A stretch of 51,637 nucleotides of DNA from Neelides folsomi (lineage: Eukaryota; Arthropoda; Collembola; Neelipleona; Neelidae): positions 1 to 51,637 of the forward strand of contig JAQGBZ010000414.1 in assembly GCA_034687125.1 (NCBI GenBank), read 5' to 3'. Of this stretch, positions 10,734-23,600 are shown in pieces (position 1 is the first letter of the stretch; every line of letters starts with the position of its first letter). The translations under genes and the position numbers were made by a program. The notes beneath the pieces were generated by a model. That model worked only from the letters and a program-made list of their open reading frames with translations, searched no databases and had not been told where the DNA came from.

Positions 10734-12935
10734 TGTATGTATCTTAAGTGGCATGCAACTCTCATCCTCGACTGAATTTTCATTTGCCTGACTCGGCATT
10801 TTATTTATTTATTGTATTTTACTCAGGAGCTCGATCTATACTTACCTATAAATTCAACACAAAAAATATCTTCGTGTGGTAACAAATTGAGAAAATTATT
10901 TTAACTTTTCATTGTTTAAACACAATTATGCTCTGTATAATAATGTTTAGCAAGTGGTATTTTATGGAAAGTAGAGTAGGAAAATAGTTTTGTTATTTTA
11001 GAATTTGTATGAAAGAGGATGCGGAGAATAATTGATATTAAAAAAGAGGAAGTTAGTATTGCTTCACGTGTTTGTTAACTACTTTTATTCGTGGGAAGAC
11101 AATTTTTTAAGACATCATGAACATTGAATAAGGTATTCACTTATGATGATGGATGATAATGTTTATTCTCTTAATGATTAATTGATTACTCCTTATTGGT
11201 TCTTAATAAATACGAGTCATTTCCACATCCATTTCTCGGGTCTATCAATGTTATTTTTCTTAATTTTCCTCAATGAACATTTTTCTATGGCCAATCAATT
11301 GTTAACTCTCCAGCCGAACCGGATCATAACTTTCATATTTAATACATTTTAACTATTTTTTAGTCATAGGTAACATTCTTCTCTATTACAATCTCTTTAT
11401 TGTATAACAGCATCATAGTTGATTTTGTCATTCTTAAATAATTTTTATTTTAACAATATTACGATTCTCATCTTAACGACTCTATGCATCTACCGCACAA
11501 TACAGACTTCACATATTTCTTAACCTGTTTGAATTCAACGTAGTAAAATAATCGATATTTTTACTTTTATAATATTATTTAGGTATAAGGTAGGAATTCG
11601 ACTGCTCAAATACATTTTTTATTCATACATAATAGAGAATAATATAGATTACTTAAAATATAATTAATATCCGTCTCATCTCTCCACCTATCTCTATGTT
11701 ACACGTAATAATACAGAGACATGTTACATCAACAAATGAATCATTGTTAGCTACACAGTAATATAATATATTGTATCATCAGATTCTTCGAGCTGTCAGA
11801 AGAGAGGTGAATGGGAGAGAAAGAAGGAATCTCGATTTAATAATAAAAAATAAAATGAATCCAGTAAGAAATGTTCCTCTTTCACATCCCTCGCTCTTCA
11901 TAGAAGTATTTGTAGGTCATCCTGGTTATTAGAGAGACAAATACGAAGGTCTTTTTCTCATAGATGAGTCTAGATGACGAGGAAACCAAAAACGCATTGA
12001 AATATTATTTCACCCTTCATGGGGAACATTTGCAAGAAAAATACAATTTTGCAAAAACGAGTTCAAGAAGGGAAAAAGACAATTGAGGTGTACAAAAATG
12101 AAGGAGACGAGCAAAAAGAGAGCAAACGCAAAGTGGGGGTAAAAGGTAAAATAGACAAAAATTTTCTCTTGCACAGAACTCGATCATCTTCTCTCATTAA
12201 AAAGGCCAAGTGTGAGCGACGAGATTCCAATTGATTAATTTTCTAATACTACATATTATTATTATTATAGTATAGTAGAATTATTACTTTCAATAGTATT
12301 TTTAATGATTCACAATAATTATTTTGATTATCAATTTTGTAGTATGTAATTAATTATCTAATATTAATGCTGTCTAATCTCCATCTCGTTCAAGAGTCAA
12401 TTGTCGGAATAAGTTTGTATTTAGCAAGGTTAAACATTAAAATATGTTAGCCACAAACTATTTTTTCTACGATAAAGGAGTTAGTTAAATAGTTGAGAAT
12501 AGTATTAGTAAAAAGTATAATATTAGTCGAAATACATAGATAGTAAAGATAAAAATTACGTCTTTTTACAAGAAGGCATAAAAGTGAAATATTTAGTCAT
12601 ACTTTAAATATTATCGAGAAAGCAAAAGTTGATTATCTGTAATTTACTAAACATAAAGAACTAGAGATGACAATTAAACAGACATAGATCCCCTTGTTAA
12701 ACATTTGAATAAAAATTGTGTTTATAAATTCATTTAGTCCTTACATTAATTCCCGACCTTAAAGATTCTAAATTTTGTATTTTAGTATTTTGTAGTTTGA
12801 TTAATATAATACAGGGAATGATGACAATTATAGACTGGGTTAGAGAGCTTGAAAAGACCATTAGCTAATAGAGACTAAGCAGTAGTGTTTGTTTGTAGAA
12901 GAGTCAAGCGACGAGAAGGGCACCAGCTATTTTCC
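10734..12935. other. ACE 3' UTR and intergenic DNA between convergent genes
   Basis: Follows the ACE stop. The first clean AATAAA on the plus strand is at 11205-11210, giving a possible 3' UTR of about 490 nt. The rest is AT-rich with no supported gene. The 71-codon ORF at 12019-12234 is Lys-rich with no family resemblance and is not called. The 3' UTR of the minus-strand kinase gene should occupy the right-hand part. Confidence 0.5.
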
Positions 12936-13403
12936 TCATACCATTTCGCTCTCGAGGTCGGAGTCGAGGTCCTTTCCTACGAGGGAGCCATTGGGGTCCT
13001 TAAAGGGCGTCGTCGGGCCTGTCACACCATGCGCTCTTTGAGAGTGAGGATTGAGCTTAGGGACTCGTACCTAGGTCGCCAGATGAAGAAGACTCCGTGA
13101 ACGACGGCGTTCCCTCTGTCCATGTCGGGGTCGCCGTGGATCGCCCACGGTCCAAACCTTGAGGAGAGCGCGGATGGCGAAGGCCCGAACTCACTCCGGA
13201 TGTTGTGCTCGATGAGGCAACAGAGAGGTTCGACCTCGTGACCGTCTGCCGAGTTTCCACGTATACCTCGGAGATGCTCACAGGTTCAGAGGAGTCGTGG
13301 TGGGGAGAAGGGCGGGGACTGAGATTCCAAGCTACTACCCCGCCAACCCTCCCTTCTCGGAATACTGGCGGGGAATTGACGGGCTGGGAATTACCCTCCA
13401 CTC
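12936..13403 (-). other. PIP5K candidate terminal exons (Ser/Thr-rich tail)
   Basis: A GC-rich patch in AT-rich surroundings. Exon 13403-13071 encodes a Ser/Thr/Pro-rich segment. A 52-nt candidate intron (13070-13019, gtacga...acag) leads in phase to exon 13018-12936, which ends in an acidic tail ([11 protein letters not shown]). Without that splice, the frame stops at 13057. The base composition and open frame support coding, but there is no family match, so the model is tentative. Confidence 0.4.
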
Positions 13404-16400
13404 CTAAACAACATTAAAAGTCTCATCATCTCCCGCCAAAGATCCTCAGTTCTACAACAACGCCCGTTCTTCAATCCTACAGTTAATACTCGAGAATTCA
13501 CTCGATACTTTGGCATTGACAACTTTCAGAAACTCAAAACATGAACTATGCATTATATTTATACAAACTAAACGCACATCAACATTTTCAATTAACGATA
13601 GTATAGCTATCAATCCTACTATATTAATACTACCATAATAATAACCACAGCCACATTTAACATACCAAATTAAAATAAATGACATCAGTAAGAATGATGT
13701 TACAGGTGGTTTTATCTACCACTGAAGTTAATACAACCTAAAACTAAATTCTAAAAATGTTACTACCTAATAATATCCGCAATATTCAATGCCTAATACA
13801 GTTTGAAGGCCTTCATTAAATAAAAATGATGCAAAAAGCATTAATTATGTATTAATATACATACTTCTACTTATATAAATAAATAGATCATTTAAAGTCT
13901 TGCGTAAATGCAATTTCTAAAGACAATTTGTACATTGTTCATTAAATACGTAATTTAGCCCGCTAATATTTTACTAAAAAGAAATTATAATAAATTATAG
14001 ATGCATTAATTTATTAATTCACTCGAAAATACAATTTGAATAATCGTACATTGTGGTAAGTAGTTATCTATCAAGATTGTATCTAATATTTACTACGTAA
14101 TTTGGTAAGAATTGTACAGAGAATGAGAGAAGACGAATAGCGTCGAGAATGAAAGAATTTTTTTAAAGCGAGAAAAAAGCAGGCGAAGCTTGAAACTAAA
14201 TGGGGGAAAGATCATCGATGAAATCATAATTTACACGAGGGATGAGAGAGTTGACCTTTTCCATGTCCCGAGCTCGGCGGCCCGCTGGGCGGATCAGGTG
14301 TTTTTTTCGGAGTTCTCGGTGGGACAGGTGGCGGGACTTTTCCTCTATTCATACTCTGCGGTCTAGTCTCTTTGCTCAGAACGGCCGGGTAGACAGGTGG
14401 TGGTTGAGACGCCGATTCTCCTTCGCTCTTCTCTCTTTGGAACATTCTCGGTGCGACCGCCGGAGGTTTCTTGGCCTTTTCCTCTTCATTGGGAATCTTT
14501 GGGTCGAGATTGGGCGGCGGACTTTTCGGTGACATCACCAGCGGGGGACTCCCTGCAATTTACATGTAAGCCCTAAAAGCCCCAGCATCCTCCCTCATCA
14601 AAGAGGTCGTCTTTCAAGGAGGGCAGAGTGAAAGATGAAAAGAGTGAAAGCAGAGACTTCCCTTGCCCAAATACATTACATTTACCAGATACAAAATCCC
14701 CATAATTTCCTCTTCCTTTTATGATTTCATTAAAGATAAAAGCTTATTTTCTATTACAAATTTTACCCTTTTCATAAAAATGTTCAAACTCCCTCATTGC
14801 CTACTTCCTTTTCAATTTTTATTATATCAAATTCTACACTCACGTTAATTCTAAATGGACTTTTACTTGAAATCACATTTAAAGATTGTCCTCAATAGAT
14901 TTATTTCCAGGAAAATTGTTACCTAAAAAGAATTTTTCATTTAAAATTCAATTTCCTGTCCCTAAAAGTCTTAAAAGCATGCAGGACCTAAAATTTCCTT
15001 ACAGAATTAGATTATTAGGCATAAAGACCTTCCTGCTTTGTATCTTTTACGCCTTGTCAATGTTGTCGATGACGGAAATTAAATTAAAATGGAAGGTTAA
15101 AATAACCATACCTGCTGAGTTCGTGTCTTGGCTTTCAGTGTGATCTCCAGAAGGCCTGGATTTTGTCGGCGGCCTTTTCTTCGAAGGAGAATGTTTAAGA
15201 GCTGTAAAGAAAGATGATCAGAGGTCAAAATTTCAAATGTGGAAATATGAAAAACATCGAGCCATGATGAAATCCAAAATAAGTTTGAATAGGTAGGTAA
15301 TTATCCACATCCATGTGTTGGCATTAAACAATATATTGGGTAAATGGTGAGTCTATTAGGATATTAATAATGAATCCTTTAAGGAGCAAATTGACTATTC
15401 AAATGGTAAAAACAAGCCATTGAACGGAAATCGGCGAAGGAAATGAAAAAGGAAATGGAATACTCTGAAGCAAAATTAAAATGATATTTATTTTATTGAG
15501 GATTAAATACTGAAGGAGCCCGAAGCTTTTTTCAAACTAGACAAAATAAAATAGAAAGGCTACACAAACTATAAATTAACGGAATAACAGAAAACTTGTA
15601 AAATACACTCATAAATCATAAATAATGAACTAGGTATATGTACTATATATTAAAATCAGTAATGTATAACTAGGAAATAAATAATAAACTAGTAATTAAG
15701 AGCTAAAGCTAATCAGGGCTTGGTCGCTCGTATTTCTCGAAGAATAAAAAAGTAAATATTTGTGCAGATTAATTTCCACCAAAGCCCCATTTGTATTATA
15801 TTTATCTGTGTGGGAGAAATTAAATTAGGGAGAGGCGATTGCGAGGAAATTAAAAAGAAGCGAGAGGAAAAACGAATTTGGTAAATCGTGTGCATGTAGG
15901 CGTGTGGGCGGTGTGAGAAGCAAAGAGGAATAATCTCATATGGAGAGTGTACCTAAAAAGGTGGAGACCAGGTTACGGAATTTACGATGGTTCCCTTTGA
16001 CCTCGGGTAAATCCACTATATTTGTTAAGAATACGAGTGTAGACGGAAGAATCAATCAGCGTCAGGACAAAAACAAGAGAAAAATCATCCACATTTCAAT
16101 TCATCCCACACAATTAGTCATTTTTTAAACTATAGGTTGAAGTGTTAGATTGAAAAAAATATTGTGATTTATAAGGCTCCCTGGTTTGAGCCATGCTCTT
16201 GATATAAATCTTATTTATATAAATAAATTGAATATAAAGTTTCCGTTTAGATTTACGGCACCAGCATTTCGCAATAGTTTAAATAGAAAAATACGTTCAT
16301 TACCATACATAGTTTAGATAAAAGAATAAAGACTTTGCAAGAAAAGTTCTCGAAATACAAATACTTGAGAGACAATTCCAAAATACATGTAATAGTGAAA

Positions 16401-19132
16401 GACAGATAGTTTGCAGCAAGAATGGAACGACTTTCTTTCGAGAGCATTTTTCTTGGAATTATAGCCGACAGTTTGACATTAAAATTGTAAGTTTAACTAT
16501 TCGATAAACGGTAATCACATCATGCATTTTAAATGTTTTAAATCGACATATTAGTCTTTTTAACTTGTAACTCCTTTAAAAATAATCGCTCAAGTGATTG
16601 TAAAATATTATAGAATTGGCTTAGAATTTAATTTCATTAGTTAACTTGATTATCAACACGCTTTTTATATAAATTTAAAAAATATTGGTTATATAATCTT
16701 TTATATTAAATACATTAAACACGATATAAATGGTCTTTTCTACCCATAGGAAAACGTTCTGAATAAGGGTCTATTTAGTTCGGTTTCAGCTTACGTGAGG
16801 GAATTTTTCGAAATACACTCTTGGACATAAAATTCATGAACCGCTCCGCGTAGAACCCAGGTCGGTGAACAGAAACAGTATCCTGAAACAAAAGGCATTA
16901 TAATTAAACACAACTTGTAAAATACAGAGGGCCATGTTCTAATATATTTTTAATAACTTCTCGTTTCCCTTAATGACTACAACCATTTTGTGAGATTATC
17001 TAATTGATCAATTAGTAACTATTAAGTCATTATGATTACGCATTACATTTGGGAATTAATCGTAGGTACATTAGATCATTTAGAATGTAGGCATTGTTAA
17101 ATGGAACTCTCACGTTTCCTGAATGACCATTATTAAAAATGTAACTCCACTCGAGAGGAAACACCAAATGAACCAATTGAACTCACCCCATCATGAATCA
17201 TAGCTTTGAAAATATGCTCCAGTTTCTTGTTAAGTCGGTAGCTCTGTAGAATGTCAATAAGGCCGAGGAAAAGAAGGAGCCGTTCGCCCTTCGCATTTCT
17301 CGCTGGAATTCCGCCGGGAGGAACATCGTCATCAGCATCGATCGGTTCACTGTCTGCCTGAATGCTTTCAAGAGCTGTTGAGTGGGCGACCAACTTGTGC
17401 CGATTGATCGATTTACTCCGGCTGAGCCCAGTTCCTGGAGTGAATTCCAAATCCTCGTCCTCCTCGTCGCTGTCCATCATTTTCGCTCTCCTCTCCTGAA
17501 ATCCATTCAATTTATTCAACACCCGCAACATAAACTAACTACTCCACTTCCAGAAATCGATCGTTGTGTCATTGTATAAATAGAACCGATTTAAGCACAA
17601 ATCTCTCACCACTTTTTCTTTGGCTGCTATATCTAGATTGTGGATCCCAACAAGGAGAGAATAGTCCATGATTTTGAAGCTTTCAAGTACACGGCAGTCC
17701 CGCTGCATCGTTTTCAGAAGCGCCGAACACGTGTCGGCTTCTAGTAGAATCCCATCAGGATGATGCTCCACAAAATCTAAGTCTTTGAATGTCGGAAATT
17801 GTTTTGACCTTTCTGCTTTTGAAGCCTAAAAGGAATCAAAGAAAGGATTTTTAGATTTATCATTTTACCTCCTTTTTGTAATAACAAGAATGTTTGAATG
17901 AAATAATACCTTTCTTTTGTATGTGGATCCTTTCAGATCATATTTTTGATGCATTTTAACAGAAGACGGTAACAGATTATTCATCACAACCAGGCGAACA
18001 TTTTTGGAATTACATTGATAGCAAAATAGACCAAAAAATTTAGGTAGTAATGTTCTAGGATTCTGATTCAAATTCATATAATAGCCAGGAAGGAGTTTCT
18101 GAAGAAATTCACATTCCTTATGCAAAACTGTTTTAACAATAAATTCGTCGTCGTCGGTCAAGTAGAAAATACTTCCACTTGCGCCAGGATTCGACAACTC
18201 TCTCATCGGAAAATTCACCATTGACATCTGCAAGCATCATCATCACTCATCATTATGTCATTATAATGCAAATTTTTACAGTATTTTAATTGTTGATATT
18301 AAAATTATCATGAATGTGAGTAAGATTAAATAATCAATGTTGACTTACAAGGAAATCATCAGGCTGAATACCAAACAGGTCACGGAAATAGCGAAACGCA
18401 ATAGGTGCATAAGTTTTAAAGCGAAAGTCTGAAGAAAAATGATGAGCAGGGGTTAAACTAGAACCTCCTGAAGGAAAGGATGTCTGCTCCACAGTCATGA
18501 AATCCTTAGAAAATGAATAAAATATTACCCGGTTATCACGTTATTTTTTATGCGTTTAAATATGGAGATGAAATAAATTAAAAATGAACTCACTTGCATA
18601 AGTAAATCTCTTTCAGGTTTAGAAGCTAATCCACCAATGGCATGTTGAATTCCGAGTTGAATCGCTCCCATAATTTGAGACGTTTGGATCTTCTTGTACG
18701 TAACATCTCCACCCACAGTGACTCTCCGATGACCGATTTTCTTTTCCCTTTCCGACTTGCTTCTCGCAACGGTGACACCAGCACCTGTACCTGTTGCACT
18801 TGATGGCCCAGGGGTCGGCGTCTTCGGTCCATTTCCACCACTATTGTTCCCATATTGAGGAATCTGTCCAAGGATGAAATATATTATATATGAATAAATT
18901 AAATCTAAATATCATTAATTAATTTTAAAATATTCCAATTTAATTATTCATTTACGTCAATGGGGGGAGGTCGGTTCTTTCCAATTTCTTTGTCATAATC
19001 CTCGATTTGGTTGCCTTCATGATCTTTGGAAATGTTCACGACTCTCAACGGAAGATTATTTGCATTAGTTTCATCTTCACCGCCAGTAACCGATTTGGGG
19101 TAAGTCACCGTTTTTACTGTAGTACCTGCCAT
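12936..19132 (-). CDS. PIP5K: Type I phosphatidylinositol-4-phosphate 5-kinase
   Basis: Exons in transcript order: 19132-18956, 18863-18594, 18504-18349, 18227-17910, 17825-17610, 17495-17187, 16882-16795, 15201-15112, 14552-14256, 13403-13071, 13018-12936. The frame is open for 2337 nt (778 aa). PIP5Ks phosphorylate PI4P at the plasma membrane to make PI(4,5)P2. Visible landmarks: N-terminal low-complexity region (1-100); KKIGHRRV and KPERDLLMQ; Gly-rich GASGS (216-220) with FIVK (Lys233); [32 protein letters not shown] (Asp361); the Ser/Asp-rich insert typical of type I enzymes; [19 protein letters not shown] (Asp460); and a short-loop [18 protein letters not shown]. An acceptor just upstream of the start ATG implies a non-coding 5' exon. 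The core up to residue 511 is secure. The tail beyond exon 15112-15201 is Pro-rich, then Ser/Thr-rich, and its last two junctions rest only on splice signals and phase. Confidence 0.85.
13404..14223. other. PIP5K intron or 3' flank
   Basis: AT-rich with scattered stops and no recognisable exon. Depending on which C-terminus is used, it is an intron of the kinase gene or its 3' UTR. Confidence 0.4.
14224..14552 (-). other. PIP5K Pro-rich exon with its own stop (alternative C-terminus)
   Basis: Starts at an acceptor (TTGCAG) and encodes a Pro-rich segment with SH3-ligand-like stretches such as [14 protein letters not shown]. If the internal donor at 14255 (AAAG/gtcaac) is not used, the frame ends at TGA 14224-14226 and the protein is 650 aa. 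If it is used, phase 1 matches the exon at 13403-13071 exactly. Both forms look possible from sequence. Confidence 0.55.
15202..16794. other. PIP5K intron with a possible short-isoform 3' end
   Basis: A large intron between kinase exons. If the donor at 16794 is read through, the frame adds RKLKPN and stops at 16775-16777, which would give a short isoform lacking the Pro-rich tail. No other exon or element was recognised; the small ORFs here have no family features. Confidence 0.45.
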
Positions 19133-20658
19133 TCACAGCCCTAAAAACAAATTTTAAAATTAGGATTTTATATTAATTAGTCAAATAACTAAATCTTGCC
19201 ATCATGATAAAAGTTATATAATTTTAAGTTATACAAATTAAAAACAATTATTAACCTGAAAAGGTTCACGGTGTTTTTTTACTGAACTTTAATACTAAAC
19301 TTCTCTTTAGGAGATTGGAAATCTAAATTCAATCTCGATCACTTTCACAATTAAAAGGCCCGACGTACTCTCCCGATACATCGATATCGGGGTTAATGTG
19401 AAAGCCTATCAGATCTTTAGACGAGTCGCCTCTGCATTAAAATATGTGAGCTCAAATTGCTCTCAATTTCTTATGTCAATTGGACATAAATGGAGAGTCG
19501 AAGCAAGTAATCAACACAACGAACACGCAACACTCAGTCAGTCACCACCCGAAGACTCGTCTTATTGCGGAAATGGTTAACTTTCTCTTCTACGAAAAAT
19601 ATGACTCTTACTTTTAATATCCGTATGTCCCTATTTCACCTTCTGACCGCTAAACCGTCTTTTAATTTTTTCTCCTGTCCATCAGCCCTTGTCCGATCTC
19701 GAAAAATTGTCCCATGGCTGTCAAGTCGGTCAAGGCGAACAGAACTGAACGAAACGGGGAATGTGTGTAGGATGGGCGGCTCGTCTCGTCGGAGGCGGTG
19801 ACTGGTTCCAACTTCCTCAATAATTTCCAAACTTCACATTTAAATTAATCCGGACAATGCCATTAAAAATGCCCATCCAAGGGGCTAATTAGGCTAATTA
19901 GATGCGGAGGTGGCTAGTCCCGGGTAGGGTCGACTCTCATCGGTGTCAAAGTTGGGGAAGTCCTCGTCTTGGTCGAGGAATCCCCACTCCCTGTGAGAGA
20001 CGTTTGGATGTTTTTTGCCTGCAGATTCCTCTGCCTCCGCTGCCCCTCCGCCCATCTATCGCAACCCTCAAGACTCCCAACACCCCAAACATGGCAGCCC
20101 CTTTCTCGCCCCCGTACGGAGAGACAATAGATCCTCCTTATCTTTAATTCCAAGTGACATCTCCTTCCTTCCCTCATTGATCCAATTAACTCTAATCGCA
20201 TTCACCCGGTCCACCACCTTATCTCAACCATATCCACAAAATCCGCCGTGTATTGCACACGTTAACTCCAACCCTTACCTTTGTTATGCTTCATTTAAGT
20301 ATATGAATTCTGGAGCATAGGCATCGTGTGTTGTGTTTACAAACACACGCTTGTGGTTGATAAATAATTCACAATATTCGCCAAACAAACTCCTTTAACG
20401 TAGACTCTCATTTAAGGCGGCTTCTTTGAGGAATCAAGACAGTTTATTGAACAAAGAGTTTAATTTCTTTTAATTGAAAGTGCCATTTTTTATCACAAAG
20501 ACTGATTTAGACATTGGGAACATGCATTATTTGTTCAAAAAGAAGAGAAAGATGCAAGTCTTCGGTCATTCGGGAATGATGTGATTTTCATTTGAGACGG
20601 GATGACCTGAGCTTTGAGTTTGGTTCATCAGATTGTGTGAAGCCAATTTAGCCCTCTC
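19133..20658. promoter_or_regulatory. Divergent promoter region between PIP5K and the netrin receptor
   Basis: About 1.5 kb separates the two start codons, which point away from each other. On the minus strand a 5' UTR exon probably ends near 19261 (CAG/gttaat) and splices to the acceptor just before the kinase ATG. 19,700-20,150 is distinctly GC-richer than its surroundings, as in other promoter-like parts of this window. The overlapping ORFs there look like composition artefacts. No core promoter element could be assigned with confidence. Confidence 0.4.
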
Positions 20659-23600
20659 ATGAAGATGGGAAGATGCAATTCGTTCAATCTTAGATTTTGT
20701 TTTTCACTTTTACTCTTTGTTTTATTCGGTAAGTTCGGTGTCTTTAATATAAAATATTTAAAATTATATTCAAGGCTCTTATAAAATGACAAAATAATCA
20801 TAATGCGTATTTTTACAGTACAAAAAATTGATGGCCTGAAATTCATTGTCGAGCCTGAAGACACGATTGTTCCAAAAGGAGCAAGCGTTGTTCTTAACTG
20901 TGCTGCAAGAGGTGATGGTCAGCCAAGGATCTCCTGGAAAAAAGATGGGACTCAACTCACATTTGTGGGAGACTTAAGAAAGTAAATCATTATTAGCTTT
21001 ATTTCTGACCTTTTTTTGCATTTCAACGACTTACAATTATTAGAATATTAAAGAAAAGAAAAAAAGAGTAGTTTGTAGTTATATTATTAGTCTTGATTTA
21101 ACATGAGTAACACTCTTATTTTAGTGTTAAAATAACTTAATCACAATCACTTTATATTAACTTTAAGTAATTTCACTAACAAAATAACTTTATTTCTCAC
21201 TCACCGCTTTCACGCAGCCCGGACGATCCAGATTATTTTGGAAGGTGTGCATTTCTCACTACTCTTGCATATTGCTTTAACAATTTTGCTTATATAAAAC
21301 TTATCATTTTATGGTTGGTTTTTAACATGGTGTAGCTGGATTCAATACTCAACCAATTTATGGGATCCTGAATTATCAATTTTATAATATTAAAATTTCA
21401 AAAATTAACTGTTACATTTTGTCTCAGGTCGATTTTAGCAAATGGATCATTGCACATTACATCTCTTCTAAGAACGAGAGAAACCCGCCCAGATGAAGGT
21501 CTTTATCAGTGTGTTGCATCTCTCGAAGGGGTTGGGTCCATCGTCTCTCGATCTGCCAAACTTCAAGCCGCATGTAAATTTTTAACAATTCCTCATTTTG
21601 ATAATCTCGTAGAACTGTGTTGATTTTGTGATTTTATTAATTGCTTTTTACATTTTAGCTTTAGCGCGATTTGATGAAGAACCGGAAGACATAAGCGTTG
21701 GAATTGGTCAAACAGCTCGATTTGGATGTTCAGCTCAAGGAATTCCTCAACCTAGCGTAGCATGGCTCAAAGACGACGCAGCTTTGGAACTTAATGCTTC
21801 TAGAATGATTGTTCTCCCATCGGGATCACTTGAAATTAGTCAAATTCGAGCATCTGATGAAGGAATCTACAGATGCAATCTTTCAAACGTTGATAAAGCT
21901 TTCATTAGCAGATCTGGAAGGCTCGTTCATAACACAAATCCAGGTTCGTTTTATGTTATATATTTTGATTTATCTTCTTACATACCTCATATCTCTTTAC
22001 TTACCTCTATCTTTTAACTTATTGTTAGTTAGAATGTTAAATTAATTATCCTTAACTTATTTTAGAGAGAGATACTCCTCCACTTTTTACTGCAGTTCCA
22101 AAATCGCAGACAGTTTTAGCCTCAAAATCTGTAGTGTTAGAATGCTCTGCGGTATCATATCCAAAACCGACAATAACATGGTTAAAGGATGGAGTCACTC
22201 TCGATTTAAGGTTTGAAGCGTTATCCTTTTAAATAACTATTTTATTTAATGGAAATTTATTTAATTGTTTTAAATAAAAAAAATTATATTATAGAAGCAC
22301 TGAAAGTCGATATTCGTTTGTTGGAGAAGGGAATTTGAAAATATTAAAGGTTGAAGAATCCGATAAGGGGACTTATCAATGCAGAGCTGAAAACCGTGAA
22401 GATTCTAACGACGTTTCAGCAGCTTTAGACATTCACGGTTTGTTTTAATTCAAGAATGAAAATATTTTATTATTTAATCCAGAATATACTTGAATAATAA
22501 TTATATTTTTTAAATTTAGTTCCTCCAAAAGCTTCAATAATACCAACCAACTTTTACGCTTACGAAAAAGAAGACATTGAACTTCCTTGTAAGATTTATG
22601 GAAAGCCGACTCCAACAATTCAATGGGTCAAAAATGGGAACATGATACTCGAAGGAGATTATTTTCAAGTAAAAACATTTATTCTAGATAGTTCGTCTAT
22701 CATATTACCAATATAATGTTTAGTTTGATTATACAAATAATCGATTTGATTTTCAGATCGTGCACGGGAATAACTTAAAAATACTTGGGCTTGTCGATAC
22801 GGATGCTGGAATGTACCAATGCTTTGGAACAAATCCTTCTGGCAATGTTCAATCTTCAGTTCATCTGCGAGTTTTAAAGCCAGGTATAAAAAAGAATTTT
22901 GTTATATTAATCTATTTACATACATTAATAATTATACTATACACGATTAGATAATTATATGGGTCATCTTTGAAAGATTTGAGTTTTTGTATCCGATAAT
23001 TTTTTTCATTTTTTTATCTAAACTACTTTTATACGAATATGATTTAAAATCTTTAGTGTTGGGATATTTAATAATAGTTTAAGTTAAATATGTTTAATCT
23101 TTATTTTATGATTTTGTTTTTTATAATTTGTTTTGTTCCGTTATTTTATTTTTAAGGGGAAGAAATGCCTGAAAGTGAGGTTGATGATGAGGAATCGGAA
23201 CTTAATTTAGGTCAAAGCCTACCAGCAAGTAGAGGAAATAGCGGAAGCACTTCAGGCCTTTCTTCTGCACCAAGAGAAGTTTCAATCATGTTTGTTTCTA
23301 CGCGATTTATAACTTTGAGTTGGAAGCCTCCTGCAACCACAAATGGAAGAATTCTAGCTTACGCCATATTTTACAAGGAATCATCCTCTGACAGAGAACG
23401 AGTTTTGAATACAACGACGAAATCCTCACTCGAAGAACTTAATATTCCTGAGCTTCAACCCAATAAGACTTACAATTTCCGAGTTGTTCCGTACAACGAA
23501 AAGGGTGCAGGTGCCAGTTCTAAGGAAATTTCTGTTACAACTTCTCCAGAACTTGGAGTTCCAGGTTCACCAAGGAATGTAAAGGCATGGGCAATTTCGC

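Noticed and set aside
12019..12234. 71-codon Lys-rich ORF downstream of ACE
   Set aside because: No promoter, splice or family support; AT-rich DNA readily gives Lys-rich chance ORFs.
12240..12360. Possible inverted repeat around ACTACATA / TAGTATGT
   Set aside because: The arms match only loosely and consist mostly of A and T, so chance is likely.
19565..20320. Several ORFs of 60-101 codons on both strands between PIP5K and the netrin receptor
   Set aside because: Mutually overlapping, low complexity, and located in the GC-richer promoter region.
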